Shown piece by piece: positions 30,696 through 44,362 of a DNA stretch of 64,000 nt. The position numbers were made by a program, and so were the translations under genes. The stretch's first letter is position 1. Every line of letters starts with the position of its first letter. The DNA comes from Salarias fasciatus. Lineage: Eukaryota; Chordata; Actinopteri; Blenniiformes; Blenniidae. Below the pieces are notes generated by a model. It was not told where the DNA came from. It searched no databases and saw only the letters and a program-made list of their open reading frames with translations. Location: contig NC_043763.1 in NCBI RefSeq assembly GCF_902148845.1, forward strand, positions 22,078,454-22,142,453. Direction: 5' to 3'.

Positions 30696-31179
30696 ATGCA
30701 GGTCATCATCTTAAAACAAGCCTTCCTCTCATTCTCCATCTTTATTCTGTGGATATCAGGTAATGTGACACCAACTAAAACATTTGGGCTCAAATAATCA
30801 GTTTTCACAAGTTTCTCTCATGTTTTTGCTGCTGAAACATATGTTTAGGATCTTCTCCTGGTTTATATACACAGATCCCACTCACGGCAGTGATGTTACT
30901 CAAAAGTCCACACTGTGGAGAAACAAGGGTGACGATGCAACAATCGACTGCGAGCACACCAAGGATGCATCCTTCCTCCAGATGTACTGGTACTGACAGC
31001 TGCCTGGAGAAACCATGGAGCTGATAGTGTTCACGTCCACGGCCAGGAAAGACCACGACTTTGGAGAGTTCAGCAGAGACAAGTTCTCAGCCACCAAGAC
31101 TGAAGCTCAAAGCGGGACGTTCACAGTCAAACAGCTTCAGCCTGAAGACGGCGGCCTGTATTTCTGTGCTGTGAGTCAA
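30696..31179 (+). pseudogene. V-A2 pseudogene (in-frame stop)
   Basis: Leader 30696-30759 and V exon 30875-31179 as in V-A1, but the codon after YWY is TGA (30994-30996) where the other copies have AGA. The rest of the frame, to LYFCAVSQ, is open. The RSS is intact: CACAGTG 31180-31186, GCAGAAACC 31210-31218. It could rearrange but would not give a full chain. Confidence 0.88.
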
Positions 31180-31365
31180 CACAGTGAAACACACACACGC
31201 AGACCATGTGCAGAAACCTCAAGGAAGTCGTGTTGGAGAGCAGGGAGAGCAGGGGGGTCCAGCATGTGATTCATTCAATTTGGAATGAAATGATACAGGA
31301 CTGGGACACAAAGAGTCGTTTTCAGGATTTTACATGAAATAAAAATTGTCTGAAAATGTAAATGA

Positions 31366-31630
31366 TCTTCACCACTGGGAGAAGAACTCCAGATGAACTG
31401 CAAACATTCAGACCCTCAGTTCATCACGATTCAATGGTACAAACAGTCTCCCAGGAGGATGGATATAGTTTATATTGGCGTAACAGGAGATACACACACA
31501 AGTGTTGATTCTGAAATGGATCAAGAGCTTTATGCAGTGAGCGGAGACGGACACAGTTCGTCCTCTCTTCATCTTCTGAAACCGAACCAGTCCGAGGACA
31601 ACACGGTGGACGACTGCGCTGCCAGCAGAG
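31366..31630 (+). pseudogene. psi-V-B2 relic
   Basis: Copy of psi-V-B1 without a leader and with DDC for YFC. Heptamer CACAGTG 31631-31637, no usable nonamer. Reads FITIQW where copies 1 and 4 read FILIQW. The frame is open. Confidence 0.8.
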
Positions 31631-32203
31631 CACAGTGCAACACAAGCGATCCATGAACGCTCATTCACCATCTTATAACAGAAGTCAAAACATTCATCAT
31701 CAGTCCATCTTCTACACCAGGAGTGTCGAACACAGTTCAGTTCAGAGGCCTCATTCAGCGCAATGTCTGGCTGAGTGGGCCGGACTGGTAAAATAGAGAC
31801 ACAATAATCTTTGAAGTTAAACTTTAAAGCGTTTCATGGTTGCAGTGCAGAGGGAAAGTTTTGTGAAAGTTTACGTTTTTGTACATTTTTTCACATCTAC
31901 TTAAGAAAATGACGACAATCCCAACATAACATAACTTTTAATGATCATGTTTGGTGCAAAAAACAGTGAAATATCCAGGAAACTTACTGACAGCACAAAG
32001 ATCTCTAAAACAAAAACAAAACAGAAAAAAATTGCATTATTTCCTCTTTGTTTTAGACCAAAACGGTAAGAAAACATGAAAATTCAATTCAATGTGGCAG
32101 CTTCAGGCTGAACTGAGATCTGTCACACCCCTTCAAAGGGGTCCAGGACTGCTAAACTCCTCCCACCATACAGCATCAGGTTGGCAGTTTGTTTTCCTTC
32201 AAG

Positions 32204-32663
32204 ATGGGGTTGAAGGTTTTTATTGACAACATCATCAACATGATCCTCATATTTCTCATCAGTCACTTTATCAGTCTTCTGGTTTCAGGTAACGACGTTC
32301 CAACAGTTTAAGACACCAGACAAAGCTGGAATTATACTGAGCAGTGTTTCATTGTTCTGTGTTGCAGGTTCTTCTTCCACTGAACGTGTGAGCCAGACGC
32401 CACTAAACATTCACAGCAAACCAGGAGAAAAAGCTGAAATCTACTGCTCACACAGCATTGATAGCTACAACACAATTCTGTGGTACAAGCAGTCCCAGGG
32501 AGAGCTGCAGCTCCTTGGATATATTGCTTTCACAGACGGCCAACCGGAGCCGGGACTGGATGTGAAGATGCACGGAGACGCAAACAAGAACAAGAACAGC
32601 ACGTTAACCATGGAGAAACTCCAAGTCAACAGCAGTGCAGTGTACTTCTGTGCAGCCAGTTAC
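32204..32663 (+). CDS. TRBV: V-C2 gene
   Basis: Leader 32204-32288 (MGLKVFIDN), V exon 32368-32663. CDR2 region differs from V-C1 (YIAFTDGQPEPG versus YMFLTDGYPEPG). RSS CACAGTG 32664-32670, nonamer ACTAAAACC 32693-32701. Intact. Confidence 0.92.
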
Positions 32664-33796
32664 CACAGTGCTCCACATCACTGCTCCTCAGTACTAAAAC
32701 CTCCTCATCAAACATCAAACATCCACTCACACCTGGAACTAACCAGCTGAACCAAGTCTGCTCTCACCGGGATCAGATAGTAACAGAAAAGTTCACATGC
32801 TGCTTTTTATCTGCACACATCCAGAAATACAGAGACGCCTCTCATTCAGTGGATATTTGTAACTATTTTTCTCTCAATCTCAATCTTGTTTAAAGGAGCA
32901 GTATGAAGGTTTACTGCAATTCCACTGTTATCCACTGGGTGGCAGACTTCAGTCAGTTTGTAGTTTTTAGCTGCTCAGAGCTTCAACCTTCATCTTTTAC
33001 AGTTAAAAAAAACTTTGACTGGATTTTTCCTTATTGATCAGACTTCGTCCTGGCACTGGGATCTGAAAACTTCAAGACTAACAGAGATGTTTCAAAATTA
33101 GATGACGTATGTGTGTATGTCATTAAAAATACATACAGAAACTGTTCCATCTGAAAAACTGTTTTGCCATCTGAGCAACTTTGCCTGTTTTTTTTTCCCA
33201 GTGTTGCAGTGTTGTTGTAGGATGATTTCTTAGTGTGTTGAGTCGAGTTTTATTACCTTTAATTCTCTAGTATAATCTTATTGTGTGCAAATAAGGAAGA
33301 AAAAAAGGAAAATGAGTTTAATCCTTCATGTTAATTCCAGGGTTATCTTTTTGCTGTTTTTTGCTATTAAAGTCAATTTGAATGAAAGTGCAGGATTCAT
33401 ACAAATTAAAAGGTTTGTCTTTGGTCTCAATATTTCTTACTTGTCCATTGTGTTGAGAAAGGCGGGAGTGTTATTTGCAAAGATGACTGAAATAAATTGA
33501 CTTGAGTCTCAAAAAATCTGTGAAAACATGGTAAACATGAGAATGTTTCACAGTATTTTAAAACAATTACCAGTATAAAGTCTGAAAATGTCCCAGCTCC
33601 AATTAAAATATGATTGTTAGGTGCAAAATAAAAAGTGAGTCTGTTTCAGTGTGTGTTTGTGTGTACAGATTCAGCGCCGTGTCGTGATCACTGATTGGTT
33701 GTTGGGTTTAGAAGAGGAGGAAACCAGTGAACTCACAAGGTGTCTGTGTTCTTAAAGGGAGAGTTTGATCTATGAATCAAGTGGAAACACAACATC

Positions 33797-34317
33797 ATGA
33801 TCATCTTCTTCTGTGTAACCTTCAATGTTTTCCTGGTTTCAGGTAATAAAACATTTCATTATGAAAATATGGATTTACTGTGAGTTTGAAAAGAAAAAAT
33901 ATTTTTCCATTTGGGAAATTAAACTTTAGGATTTGGAGAAACTTAAGAAATGTTAACAATCAGAATTTGAAGGAAAGTCAACATATTCAGTGCAGAAGTT
34001 GCTCTGTGTTCTCAGTGTCTTCTCAAAGTGATCAAGTTCACCAGAATCCTCGTCACATTTACTCCCAAACTGGACAAACGGCCACAATCACGTGTCGGCA
34101 TGAACTTCAGGACTACAGACAGATCTTCTGGTACAAGCAGTCCAGCGGCAGCAGCCACATGGAGCTCCTCGGATACATGAACGTGAATAACGGGCTGATG
34201 GAGGACGGAGTGACGGCAAAGCTGAGCGGCGGTGCGATGAAGGGTCAAACGTGCACGTTCACAGCCGAGAAGCTCCAGCTCAGCCGCACTGCTGTGTACT
34301 TCTGTGCTGCTTCTCAG
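33797..34317 (+). CDS. TRBV: V-D2 gene
   Basis: Leader 33797-33842, V exon 34016-34317. CDR1 reads DYRQIFWYKQ, different from the other D copies. Has the third Cys (GQTCTF). RSS CACAGTG 34318-34324, 22-bp spacer, ACAAAAACC 34347-34355. Intact. Confidence 0.92.
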
Positions 34318-35359
34318 CACAGTGCAACTTTTCCCTGCTCCTCAATACAAAAACCAGCATGAATCATGTCAGGAGGGTGCACCTGGCTCTCCCCTCAGTC
34401 CCTGGTCTCCCCCTACAGAGCCACATCAGATAAAAGGGTGGAGCTTCAGGGAGGAAACAAAAGCCTGAGCAAGACTGCAGATGTTGGCATGAAATTTCAG
34501 GATTTGAAGAATAAAATATAACCATGCTATCTTAAAATTCACACCATAAGAAACAGATTGGAAGAAGATCTGATTGACCAAGAAAACTGACATCAGAACT
34601 GATCATTTCTCACTCGCTCAAATGTAAAGTACTGGCATTAAAGACCCACTACAATGAAAATCATGTTTATCATGTTGTTGCTCACATGTATTTGTGGCAT
34701 TTTTCTGATGCTGGAGGAAATATCCTGAGAAAACTACACTCGAAATTACATTTCTGAGAATTTCTGTGAGCGACAATCCAGCGGTGGTGGGGTGGGGTCT
34801 CCCATGTGTGGAGCAGCGCTGACTCCGTCCAAAACCCAAAGGTGAATTGCTGATGAGCTCTGGAGCTCTGCAGATACAGAGGCCTGGAAAATGGCACAAG
34901 TTTCATGATTTTGGCAAAAAAAAAAAAAAAAAAAAAAAAATAACCTCATAATCACCCAGATATTAACAGGCAGTGAACACCTCGACACATTCACCATCAA
35001 TCTGGACTGACAGACGCTGTGACTTCCGCCTGACAAAATCCTCATCATCTCTTTCATTCTGGACGTGTTGAGCAGCAGTCCTTGGTCTCGGAATGTTCTG
35101 GTCTCAGTCTGGACTTGGTGTCGGCCCATCAAAGTCGTGGTCTTTTCTTGGTTTCAGGATCTTCCCGTCTTGGTCTTTACGTATTCTCAGGTTAGGTGGT
35201 CTTTACTGCAACACGACCTTCTGCCCAGTTGAAGCTAAACTCTGAGGTCGACCTCAGAGGGGGCCGGCCTGAAAACAGCCTCATGTTGACTCCTCTCCAC
35301 TGTTTCCTCCTTTTTTCTGACTTCACAAAGTGTGGTGAGTCAGTTCATCACATTTCAAC

Positions 35360-36059
35360 ATGAAGCTATCCCATCTCCTCATCACTGTACTCTCTGCGCT
35401 CTGGATTAAAGGTATTAATTCAGTCTTTGTTTTGTACCACAAACTGTAATTTCATTTCTTGTTTCTTCAAAACAGACTAATATTGAAAAGGAGAGGATTG
35501 AGTGTTTTCTGGTCCACCTGTGTGATATTCTTTGAAGTGCACTTAGTGTTTAATACTGGAGCTTTGACAGTGAATAAAGTTTAACAAGTTCCTCATTCAC
35601 CCAGTTCTTGCTATTTCTAACAGTATGATGACGGCTATGGGACCTTTTAAATTTCTGAAATTCTTGTTTCCCAGCATTTTCACCCAAATCCATCAATTTC
35701 ACTCCATTCATTGCTCAAAGTGTCTTATTTTCCGTCATCTCTTTACAGGAGTTTACCTCAACAAAGAAAACCAAGTGTCGCAGGAGCCAAGAGAATTACT
35801 CTGGAAATCAGGCAGTGAAGTCCGCCTCAATTTCTCTCATCAAATCCCAAACTACTACACAATTCTGTGGTATCAGCGCCCGCGGGGGGAAACATCACTG
35901 AAGCTGATAGCCTACATATTCTACAAGACAATAACTGTGGAGGAGCCGTTTAAAGGACGCTTCAACGTGAGCGGAGACGGAGAGAAAGAGGCTCATCTTC
36001 ACCTGCTCAGCCTCAAACACCCAGAAGACACTGGTGAATACTTTGGTGCAGCAACAATA
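35360..36059 (+). CDS. TRBV: V-E2 gene, cysteine-free V domain
   Basis: Leader 35360-35411 (MKLSHLLI), V exon 35749-36059. Same Cys losses as V-E1 (LNFSHQ and EYFGAAT). CDR1 reads PNYYTILW. RSS CACAGTG 36060-36066, ACAAAAACG 36090-36098. Open frame. Confidence 0.88.
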
Positions 36060-38559
36060 CACAGTGATCAGAAACACTGACTCTACTGTACAAAAACGTG
36101 TGAAGCAGCTGGAAGATAACCGCACATCGACAGGAAACTCCAAACCCAGACAGCACAGGATCAAAGCTGGTTTACAACTGTTCGCGTTTTTCCTCCATCA
36201 ACTCAGAAAATAACTCACAATCAACACCTGGATCAATTTTGAGTCAATTAATTTCATGTGTGCGCACAACCACGAGTTTGGACACCTTCTTTCACATATA
36301 TATTGAAAAGTATTGTATATCAGCCTCATGGTGCTTTAGAGAAAGTGCAACCTGTTTCAATATTTCAGAAATAATTTGGATTCTGTTCCAAAATTTTGAT
36401 ATTATTTTAAACATGACCCTTCACTGGGTGTGTCACGATTTAAAAAAACAGACTAAAGCTTAAAAAGAGATTGTGCATCATGAATCCTGAGAATTTGATT
36501 ACTTTGGTTGTTGAGTATTTGAATACATTTACTTCAGTAGACCATTTTCACTTTCTACTTTACTTTCAGTAGTGACACTTGTGTAAAGAAGTGTTCGCAA
36601 ACAACAGTTCTACATATTGATATCTTCTGTTTGGTATCACTGCTTGATCATTTTATCACTGAAAATCCTCTAATAATGACCTGTATTCCATGAAAAGCCT
36701 GTCTCCTTTAAAGGTGCCCTATTATGGAGTTTGCACATTTTATGCGAAACAGCGCCCCCTGCAGGCCTTGGGCGTAATGCAGCTTAGTGAAAAACTCGTC
36801 CCTGTGGCTCGTGTGCACGGAAGAGGAGGACTCCGTCTTCACTCGTTTAGTAGCGCTCAAGTAAGATTTAAGTTTCTTTTACCTGGTGGAGTCTGTGCTG
36901 GAGCTGTGGCAGTGCTAGAAGCCAGTCTTTTCTTACTTTCTGGAAGCTCCTGCTCAGTTGTTGCTCACTAAGCATCTGGCGGAGTAATGGCGGACAAAAT
37001 GAAACCGAACCAGCCGGAGCGCGCATTATGTCATTCCTTTCAAATTCTCCCCAAAAAAAAGCTGGTGCCGGACCGGCACTGCAACTTTCAAGTGAGAATT
37101 TAGCGCTGTTAGAGGTACTTGTAATGAATATGTCAGGGCACACTGTACACATCATTCAAAATGTGTAACATAGTTATGGTGGAAAATAAGTATTTTTAAG
37201 GTTGTAAAACTCCTAAATGCACCTTTAATGACCAGGCAGTGGCGGTTTTTTGCACAAGTCAACTGGGAGGCAGACTCACGGGGGCGGCATGATGAAGAGG
37301 AAAAAAAAAATCATTAAATACAATTCCCTTCATGAGCTGCTTATGAAGCAGCCCCCTGCTCAACAACTCTCGGGGTCGCTCGGCAACCTGCTCCGACGAG
37401 GCACTCGTCTTGGGCTCGCCGAGGGCGCCTGAGAAGCCAGGGCCGGCCCTGTGACCGGATGCATCTTTGAAGGAAACTCAGAAAAGCCGCCTCCCAATAT
37501 CAGCCTGTTCTTTTTTTTCTGTCTTGTCTTATTTCTGTGAAGCGCTACGGCGCTGTACTTACAGTAGTCTGTGCTACAGCGCCAGTCCTCCTGTTATGGC
37601 GACTGTGTGTATTACACACGTCCGGTAAAAATGGTGGAGGGACAGACAACATTAAACTCGATGTTGAACTTTAATTTTTTTCACATAAATTGAAAAAAAT
37701 AAAATCAAATTATTCAAATTAATTCGATATACACCCCAGCTCTAAATTGCATTACTGTCAAAAGATCTTTCTGCTCTTTTTGAAAAATTTAAAATATAAG
37801 CCTCTCTCTGATACATGCCTCCTTCCATTAAAAGCCTGGTGCCAGATCCAGTTAAGACAAATAAAAGCCCCGGCTGCTATAAGAGGATTTACGGTATGTC
37901 AGTGATTCCCAACCAGGGGGCCTGGCCCCCACAGCAGAAGCTCACAGCAAAAATGACAATGAAGCTCATGTGGACTTTAATAAAAAAGCGTCTCGAATAC
38001 ACAGAAAAGTGGGAAAAAATGGAGGGAAGTCAGGCTAAAGGGAACGATTAAAAGAAACAAAGATGTGACCAACAGTTACAGACAATATGACTTCACTGAA
38101 GCAAGAGACAAAACTAGAGCTGGTGAAAGAAAATTTGAAACTGCAAGTTTTTAGGAGCATCAGACCACCAAACACTCCAAGATGGAGCGTCAACCCAGAG
38201 AGTTTATCCTCAGAATCAAGGAAGTGATCATGACAGAATATAACAAAGAAAATGGATTTTATAATAGTGCTCTGAGGTTCAATCAACTCTGGTTGAAAAA
38301 TTGACCAGGGTGTGGTGGTGGTGGGGTGTTGAGTTTCCAACAGTCAACATTTGGGGTCCCACAAGAAAAATGCTGTGAATCTCTGGTTTCTGTGATATTT
38401 GCAGAAATTGAGCTGCATGAACAGATGTGACCAACAGGTGGAGGCACAGCACATGGCATCCAGCTTCCGTCATGAGGGAGTGAGGATGGATCTGCCGTCA
38501 CATCACAACACCCTCCTTCTTTCTGACATGCAGCACTTTCTCCTCACCAGTCGTCAATC

Positions 38560-38991
38560 ATGTCTTCACCTTTTCAAACCATCCTCTTCCTCTCCATCTG
38601 GTTCACAATAAGATGCTAAATTTGATCCTGACCTTCTTGAGTCATTAAGATTCACTCTAAATGTTGACTTGAATTCTCTGATTTCTTCTCTGCAGGTCAG
38701 GTGAGCGCAGCTGCAATCAAACAGTCGTCTCCACTGGTGGAGAAAGAGAGCAGTGAAGTCCACATTAACTGCGAGCATGACGATAGCAGCCTTCTGATGA
38801 TGTTGTGGTATCAGCAGAAAAGAGACAGCACGGCCATGACTCTCATTGGCTATGGCTATGAAAACTCCCAAAACTACGAGGGACAGTTTGAAAAAGAATT
38901 CATGTTGACCAGGAAGAGCGTGGTGGAAGGAGCTCTGATCGTACAGAAAGCAGAGCCGTCACATTCGGCTCTTTATTTCTGTGCTGCCAGT
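38560..38991 (+). pseudogene. V-F2 pseudogene
   Basis: Leader 38560-38608 with the same lost donor (CACAATAAG) and V exon 38696-38991 with heptamer AACAGTG (38992-38998), both as in V-F1. The V exon is open, with CEHDD replacing CKHDD. Confidence 0.85.
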
Positions 38992-39101
38992 AACAGTGAT
39001 GTGGTCTGATGACACTCCTTCACTAAAAAACCTCCACGATTTCCTGTCAATGAGACTTTTGCTCTTGTTTTCAGGCTCTAGCAGCAGCACACGCCTGCAG
39101 G

Positions 39102-39548
39102 ATGTCTCCAGCTCTGTTCGGACTCCTCCTCGTCCTGCTCCCATCATGTAAGTTCACCTTTCAAAACATCTTCATTTTATGATTATTATGAGCGTTATGA
39201 TTATTGGTCTTGTATTAACATTTCTTTTTGTTTGTTTTTTGTTACTCACAGATGAAGCCAAGAGCGTGAAATTTGATCCCTCTCATCCCAAAATAGTCCA
39301 CAAAACAGAAACAGTGGAGTTTAAATGCAAACACAATGACAGTGCTTTGCCTGTGATGCTCTGGTACCAGCAAACCCAGACAGATGGCTTGAATCTAATC
39401 GGATACGGCTTGCAGGGCAACGACCCGAACTATGAGGAGCAGTTCCAGACTGGCTTCGAGATTACGAGAGAAGACGTGAATAATGGGGCTCTGATCATTC
39501 GCAATGTGAACACAACAGACTCGGCTGTGTATTTCTGCGCTGCCAGTA
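39102..39548 (+). CDS. TRBV: V-G2 gene
   Basis: Leader 39102-39147, V exon 39252-39548. CDR1 and CDR2 differ from V-G1 (SALPVMLW; YGLQGNDPN). RSS CACAGTG 39549-39555, ACTAAAAAC 39579-39587. Intact. Confidence 0.92.
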
Positions 39549-40677
39549 CACAGTGATGTGGTCTGATGAGAAACCCTGACTAAAAACACACTTTGGTTTC
39601 AGCAGCCTGATGAAAGGCTGCGTGAGCTCCCAATACACTCACACTCAGGATTTATGAGTACAATAGTTATCACAGAATATTTACATCGATTGGATTACAT
39701 TAGTATAAGAAACTGTGGACTGGTGGGGGACCAGTCACACATGATCTGGGATTTCCACTACATCTACTGTTAAAGACTGCAAGAAAAATGGTAAAAATCT
39801 GCAGGTTGAGACCTGAGTCACCTACAATCGTACAATGGACACAAAAAAACAGACAAGCTTCATTGATGGAATGACTGGCAGCCCAACTTCAATTAACGAT
39901 CCCTGTCTTTGAGAGAAGGCGGGGGCCAAGTATAAACTTTCTCAAATAAGACAAGCTTATGTCTTCTTATTTCTTCTTTTTTTAACATAGATATGTTACT
40001 GCTTACAAAGTTACTCAGTTCGTAACTGAGTACACGGTACTCACATAGTTGTCGACTTATTCAGTGATTCACCTACTGAGAGTAACACTTGTTTGTTTCT
40101 CAGACTCACCTCTCTCTCTGAGACTTCTCTGAAGCTGCAGTTTACTCTACTCCACAGACTGCAGCAGGATCACCACCGCGGCGCCACCTGCTGGATCAAC
40201 CTGCAATACAATCAATGTTTCACACGTCAATATTGACAGAGATCAACATAGTTTCTGTCAATACGACCGAATCTGAGCTTCTCTGTATTCAGTCTTCTCA
40301 AATAGTGACGGTGTCTTTACACAACAAGTGAAATTTTGTTTTTCATTTCTTCTCTCTAAAAGAATTTCAAACATACAGAACTGAGTCGTGATCTTCACTT
40401 CTTCATTAAACAACAGAAGGTTGTTTCTACAGAGTCAATCAAAATAACTTCATATGTCTATGAGGGGAAGTTTAAATGGCAGTTGTTGACATATCAAAAC
40501 CTCAGTGATCACACAGCATCAAACCATCTTCTAACCAGTAAATATGCGACAGTTGTCAGTTCTGACAGTTCTGAACTGCAGTCACATCAACCAAGAGAGA
40601 TACAGAGGTTTACAACGCTGACATTCTGGTCAGCAGCAGATACAATATAGTAGTGACATTTCTGATGTAAGAATACA

Positions 40678-40680
<3 letters not shown>

Positions 40681-40751
<71 letters not shown>
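40681..40751. repeat. (TG)n microsatellite, unit 3
   Basis: About 70 bp of pure TG, same position as in the other units. Confidence 0.95.
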
Positions 40752-41280
40752 GCCCACTGAGCATGTGTGGAACGAGATGGAGGAGGGCTTGTCGCAAAAC
40801 CCCCAGGGCCCAGGATGATGGGCCCAAACCATGCAGCCCAGTGCCCCACAAGGCTCAATGGGGCCCCTGCAAACCTCCGCAGGCAGGGCCATGCCCCCAG
40901 CCCAGGAGGCACCAGACCAGTGCCAGCCCAGGCAGGAGGGGCCTGCAGGAAAATGGGAGCTGGCACCAGGCCTCAGCACAAGCTGCCAGGTCAACACATG
41001 CAGGTCCCAAGCCCCGGAGCAGAGGGGGCCAGGGCCCCACCCTGACCCAGAGGAAGAGCCCACCATGCCCTCAGGAGCCAAGCCATACCACCCTGCCCCC
41101 AAAGCACAGCAGAGCAGAACCCAGCCTCCACATGCCACCCCAGCCCCACCCCAGATCAGGAAGACTGGAGGACCGGAGGCCCTGCCGAGGGACAGCCAGC
41201 TCCAAAACCCCGGTCAACAGTCAGAACAGCTGCCCCAAGCGCCAAAACTGCATGGTGACAGGGTTAATGGTAATAAATGT
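40752..41280. repeat. GC-rich spacer, long form (unit 3)
   Basis: Starts TTGCCCACTGAGCATG like unit 1 and stays nearly identical to it (13000-13525). Confidence 0.6.
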
Positions 41281-41583
41281 TGATTTCTTGCTGGCTGCAG
41301 ACGACTCAATAATGGATGCTCGCTTGCTAACGGTGCCAAAGGCAGGAGCTCTGAAGGAGACCGTAGATCTGAAGCTGTTGCAAATACTACAATCCCCAGC
41401 CATGAAAAGATCCAACTGTTTTCAGAGTGAATTAAACCTAATCCCGTGTTCTGTGACTGACAGGGGGAGCCAAAGCACCAACAAAGCACAGATCCTGAAA
41501 GTTCACAGCAGCTTGAAGCAGAGACACTCCCACCTGCAGCTCTTCATATCCCAGAGACTGAGGCGGCTTCAGTCCTACAAAAC

Positions 41584-42067
41584 ATGCAGGTCATCATCTT
41601 AAAACAAGCCTCCCTCTCATTCTCCATCCTTATTCTGTGGATATCAGGTAATGTGACACCAACTAAAACATTTGGGCTCAAATAATCAGTTTTCACAAGT
41701 TTCTCTCATGTTTTTGCTGCTGAAACATATGTTTAGGATCTTCTCCTGGTTTATATGCACAGATCCCACTCACGCCAGTGATGTTACTCAAAAGTCCACA
41801 CTGTGGAGAAACAAGGGTGACGATGCAACAATCGACTGCGAGCACACCAAGGATGCATCCTTCCTCCAGATGTACTGGTACAGACAGCTGCCTGGAGAAA
41901 CCATGGAGCTGATAGTGTTCACGTCCACGGCCAGGAAAGACCACGACTTTGGAGAGTTCAGCAGAGACAAGTTCTCAGCCACCAAGACTGAAGCTCAAAG
42001 CGGGACGTTCACAGTCAAACAGCTTCAGCCTGAAGACGGCGGCCTGTATTTCTGTGCTGTGAGTCAA
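41584..42067 (+). CDS. TRBV: V-A3 gene
   Basis: Leader 41584-41647, V exon 41763-42067. Full V domain as V-A1 with KGDD. RSS CACAGTG 42068-42074, GCAGAAACC 42098-42106. Intact. Confidence 0.92.
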
Positions 42068-42253
42068 CACAGTGAAACACACACACGCAGACCATGTGCA
42101 GAAACCTCAAGGAGCTCGTGTTGGAGAGCAGGGAGAGCAGGGGGGTCCAGCATGTGATTCATTCAATTTGGAATGAAATGACACAGGACTGGGACACAAA
42201 GAGTCGTTTTCAGGATTTTACATGAAATAAAAATTGTCTGAAAATGTAAATGA

Positions 42254-42518
42254 TCTTCACCACTGGGAGAAGAACTCCAGATGAACTGCAAACATTCAGA
42301 CCCTCAGTTCATCATGATTCAATGGTACAAACAGTCTCCCAGGAGGATGGATATAGTTTATATTGGCGTAACAGGAGATACACACACAAGTGTTGATTCT
42401 GAAATGGATCAAGAGCTTTATGCAGTGAGCGGAGACGGACACAGTTCGTCCTCTCTTCATCTTCTGAAACCGAACCAGTCCGAGGACAACACGGTGGACG
42501 ACTGCGCTGCCAGCAGAG
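42254..42518 (+). pseudogene. psi-V-B3 relic
   Basis: As psi-V-B1: no leader, DDC for YFC, heptamer CACAGTG 42519-42525, no nonamer. Reads FIMIQW. Almost identical to copy 2. Confidence 0.8.
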
Positions 42519-43085
42519 CACAGTGCAACACAAGCGATCCATGAACGCTCATTCACCATCTTATAACAGAAGTCAAAACATTCATCATCAGTCCATCTTC
42601 TACACCAGGAGTGTCGAACACAGTTCAGTTCAGAGGCCTCATTCAGCGCAATGTCTGGCTGAGTGGGCCGGACTGGTAAAATAGAGACACAATAATCTTT
42701 GAAGTTAAACTTTAAAGCATTTCATGGTTGCAGTGCAGAGGGAAAGTTTTGTGAAAGTTTACGTTTTTGTACATTTTTTCACATCTACTTAAGAAAATGA
42801 CGACAATCCCAACATAACATAACTTTTAATGATCATGTTTGGTGCAAAAAACAGTGAAATATCCAGGAAACTTACTGACGGCACAAAGATCTCTGAAACA
42901 ACAACAAAACAAACAAAAAAATCCCACCATTTCCTTTTTGTTTTAGAGCAAAACGGTAAGAAAATTCAATTCAACATGAAAGCTACAGGCTGAACTGAGA
43001 TCTGTCACACCCCCTCAAAGGGGTTCAGGACTCCTAAACTCCTCCCACCATACAGCATCAGGGTGGCAGTTTGTTTTCCTTCAAG

Positions 43086-43545
43086 ATGGGGTTGAAGGCT
43101 TTCAGTGACAACATCGTCAACATGATCATCATATTTCTCATCAGTCACTTTATCAGTCTTCTGGTTTCAGGTAACGACGCTTCAACAGTTTTAGACACCA
43201 GACAAAGCTGGAATTATACTGAGCAGTGTTTCATTGTTCTGTGTTGCAGGTTCTTCTTCCACTGAACGTGTGAGCCAGACGCCACAAAACATTCACAGCA
43301 AACCAGGAGAAAAAGCTGAAATCTTCTGCTCACACAGCATTGACAACTACTACACAATCCTGTGGTACAAGCAGTCCCAGGGAGAGCTGCAGCTCCTCGG
43401 ATATATCTATTCAACAGATGGCAATCCAGAGCCGGGACTTGATGTGAAGATGCACGGAGACGCAAACAAGAACAAGAACAGCACATTAACCATGGAGAAA
43501 CTCCAAGTCAGCAGCAGTGCAGTGTACTTCTGTGCAGCCAGTTAC
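43086..43545 (+). CDS. TRBV: V-C3 gene
   Basis: Leader 43086-43170, V exon 43250-43545. First-Cys region reads IFCSHSIDNYYTILW; CDR2 YIYSTDGNPEPG. RSS CACAGTG 43546-43552; the nonamer is ACTAAAATC (43575-43583), one base poorer than in the other C copies. Intact. Confidence 0.92.
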
Positions 43546-44362
43546 CACAGTGCTCCACATCACTGCTCCTCAGTACTAAAATCTCCTCATCAAACATCAA
43601 ACATCCACTCACACCTGGAACTAACCAGCTGAACCAAGTCTGCTCTCACCAGGATCAGATAGTAACAAAAAAGTTCACATGCTGCTTTTTATCCGCACAC
43701 ATCCAGAAATACAGAGACGCCTCTCATTCAGTGGATATTTGTAACTATTTTTCTATCAGTCTCAATCTTGTTTAAAGGAGCAGTATGAAGGTTTATTGCA
43801 ATTCCACTGTTGTCCACTGGGTGGAAGACTTCAGTCAGTTTGTAGTTTTTAGCTGCTCAGAGCTTCAACCTTCATCTTTTACAGTTAAAAAAAACTTCCA
43901 CTGGATTTTTCCTTATTGATCAGACTTTGTCCTGGCACTGGGATCTGAAAACTTCAAGACTAACAGAGATGTTTCAAAAGTAGATTACATGCGTGTGTAT
44001 ATCATTGAAAGTACATACAGAAACAGTTGCATCTGAAAAACTGTTTTGCCATCTGAGCAACTTTGCCTGTTTTTTTTTCCCAGTGTTGCAGTGTTGTTGT
44101 AGGATGATTTCTTAGTTTCACAGTATTTTAAAACAATTATCAGTACAAAGTCTGAAAATGTCCCAGCTCCAATTAAAATATGATTGTTAGATGTAAAATA
44201 AAAAGTGAGTCTGTTTCAGTGTGTATTTGTGTGTACAGATTCAGCGCCGTGTCGTGATCACTGATTGGTTGTTGGGTTTAGAAGAGGAGGAAACCAGTGA
44301 ACTCATAATGTGTCTGTGTTCTTAAAGGGAGGGTTTGATCTATGAAGTGGAAATACAACATC

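Larger units (their letters stand above)
23837..39997 (+). repeat. V cassette unit 2
   Basis: Second copy, 16.2 kb as it stands but about 10.8 kb without the LINE at 24444-29807. Same V order. It shares the short GC-rich spacer with unit 4, yet its V-E region is closest to unit 3. Confidence 0.9.
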
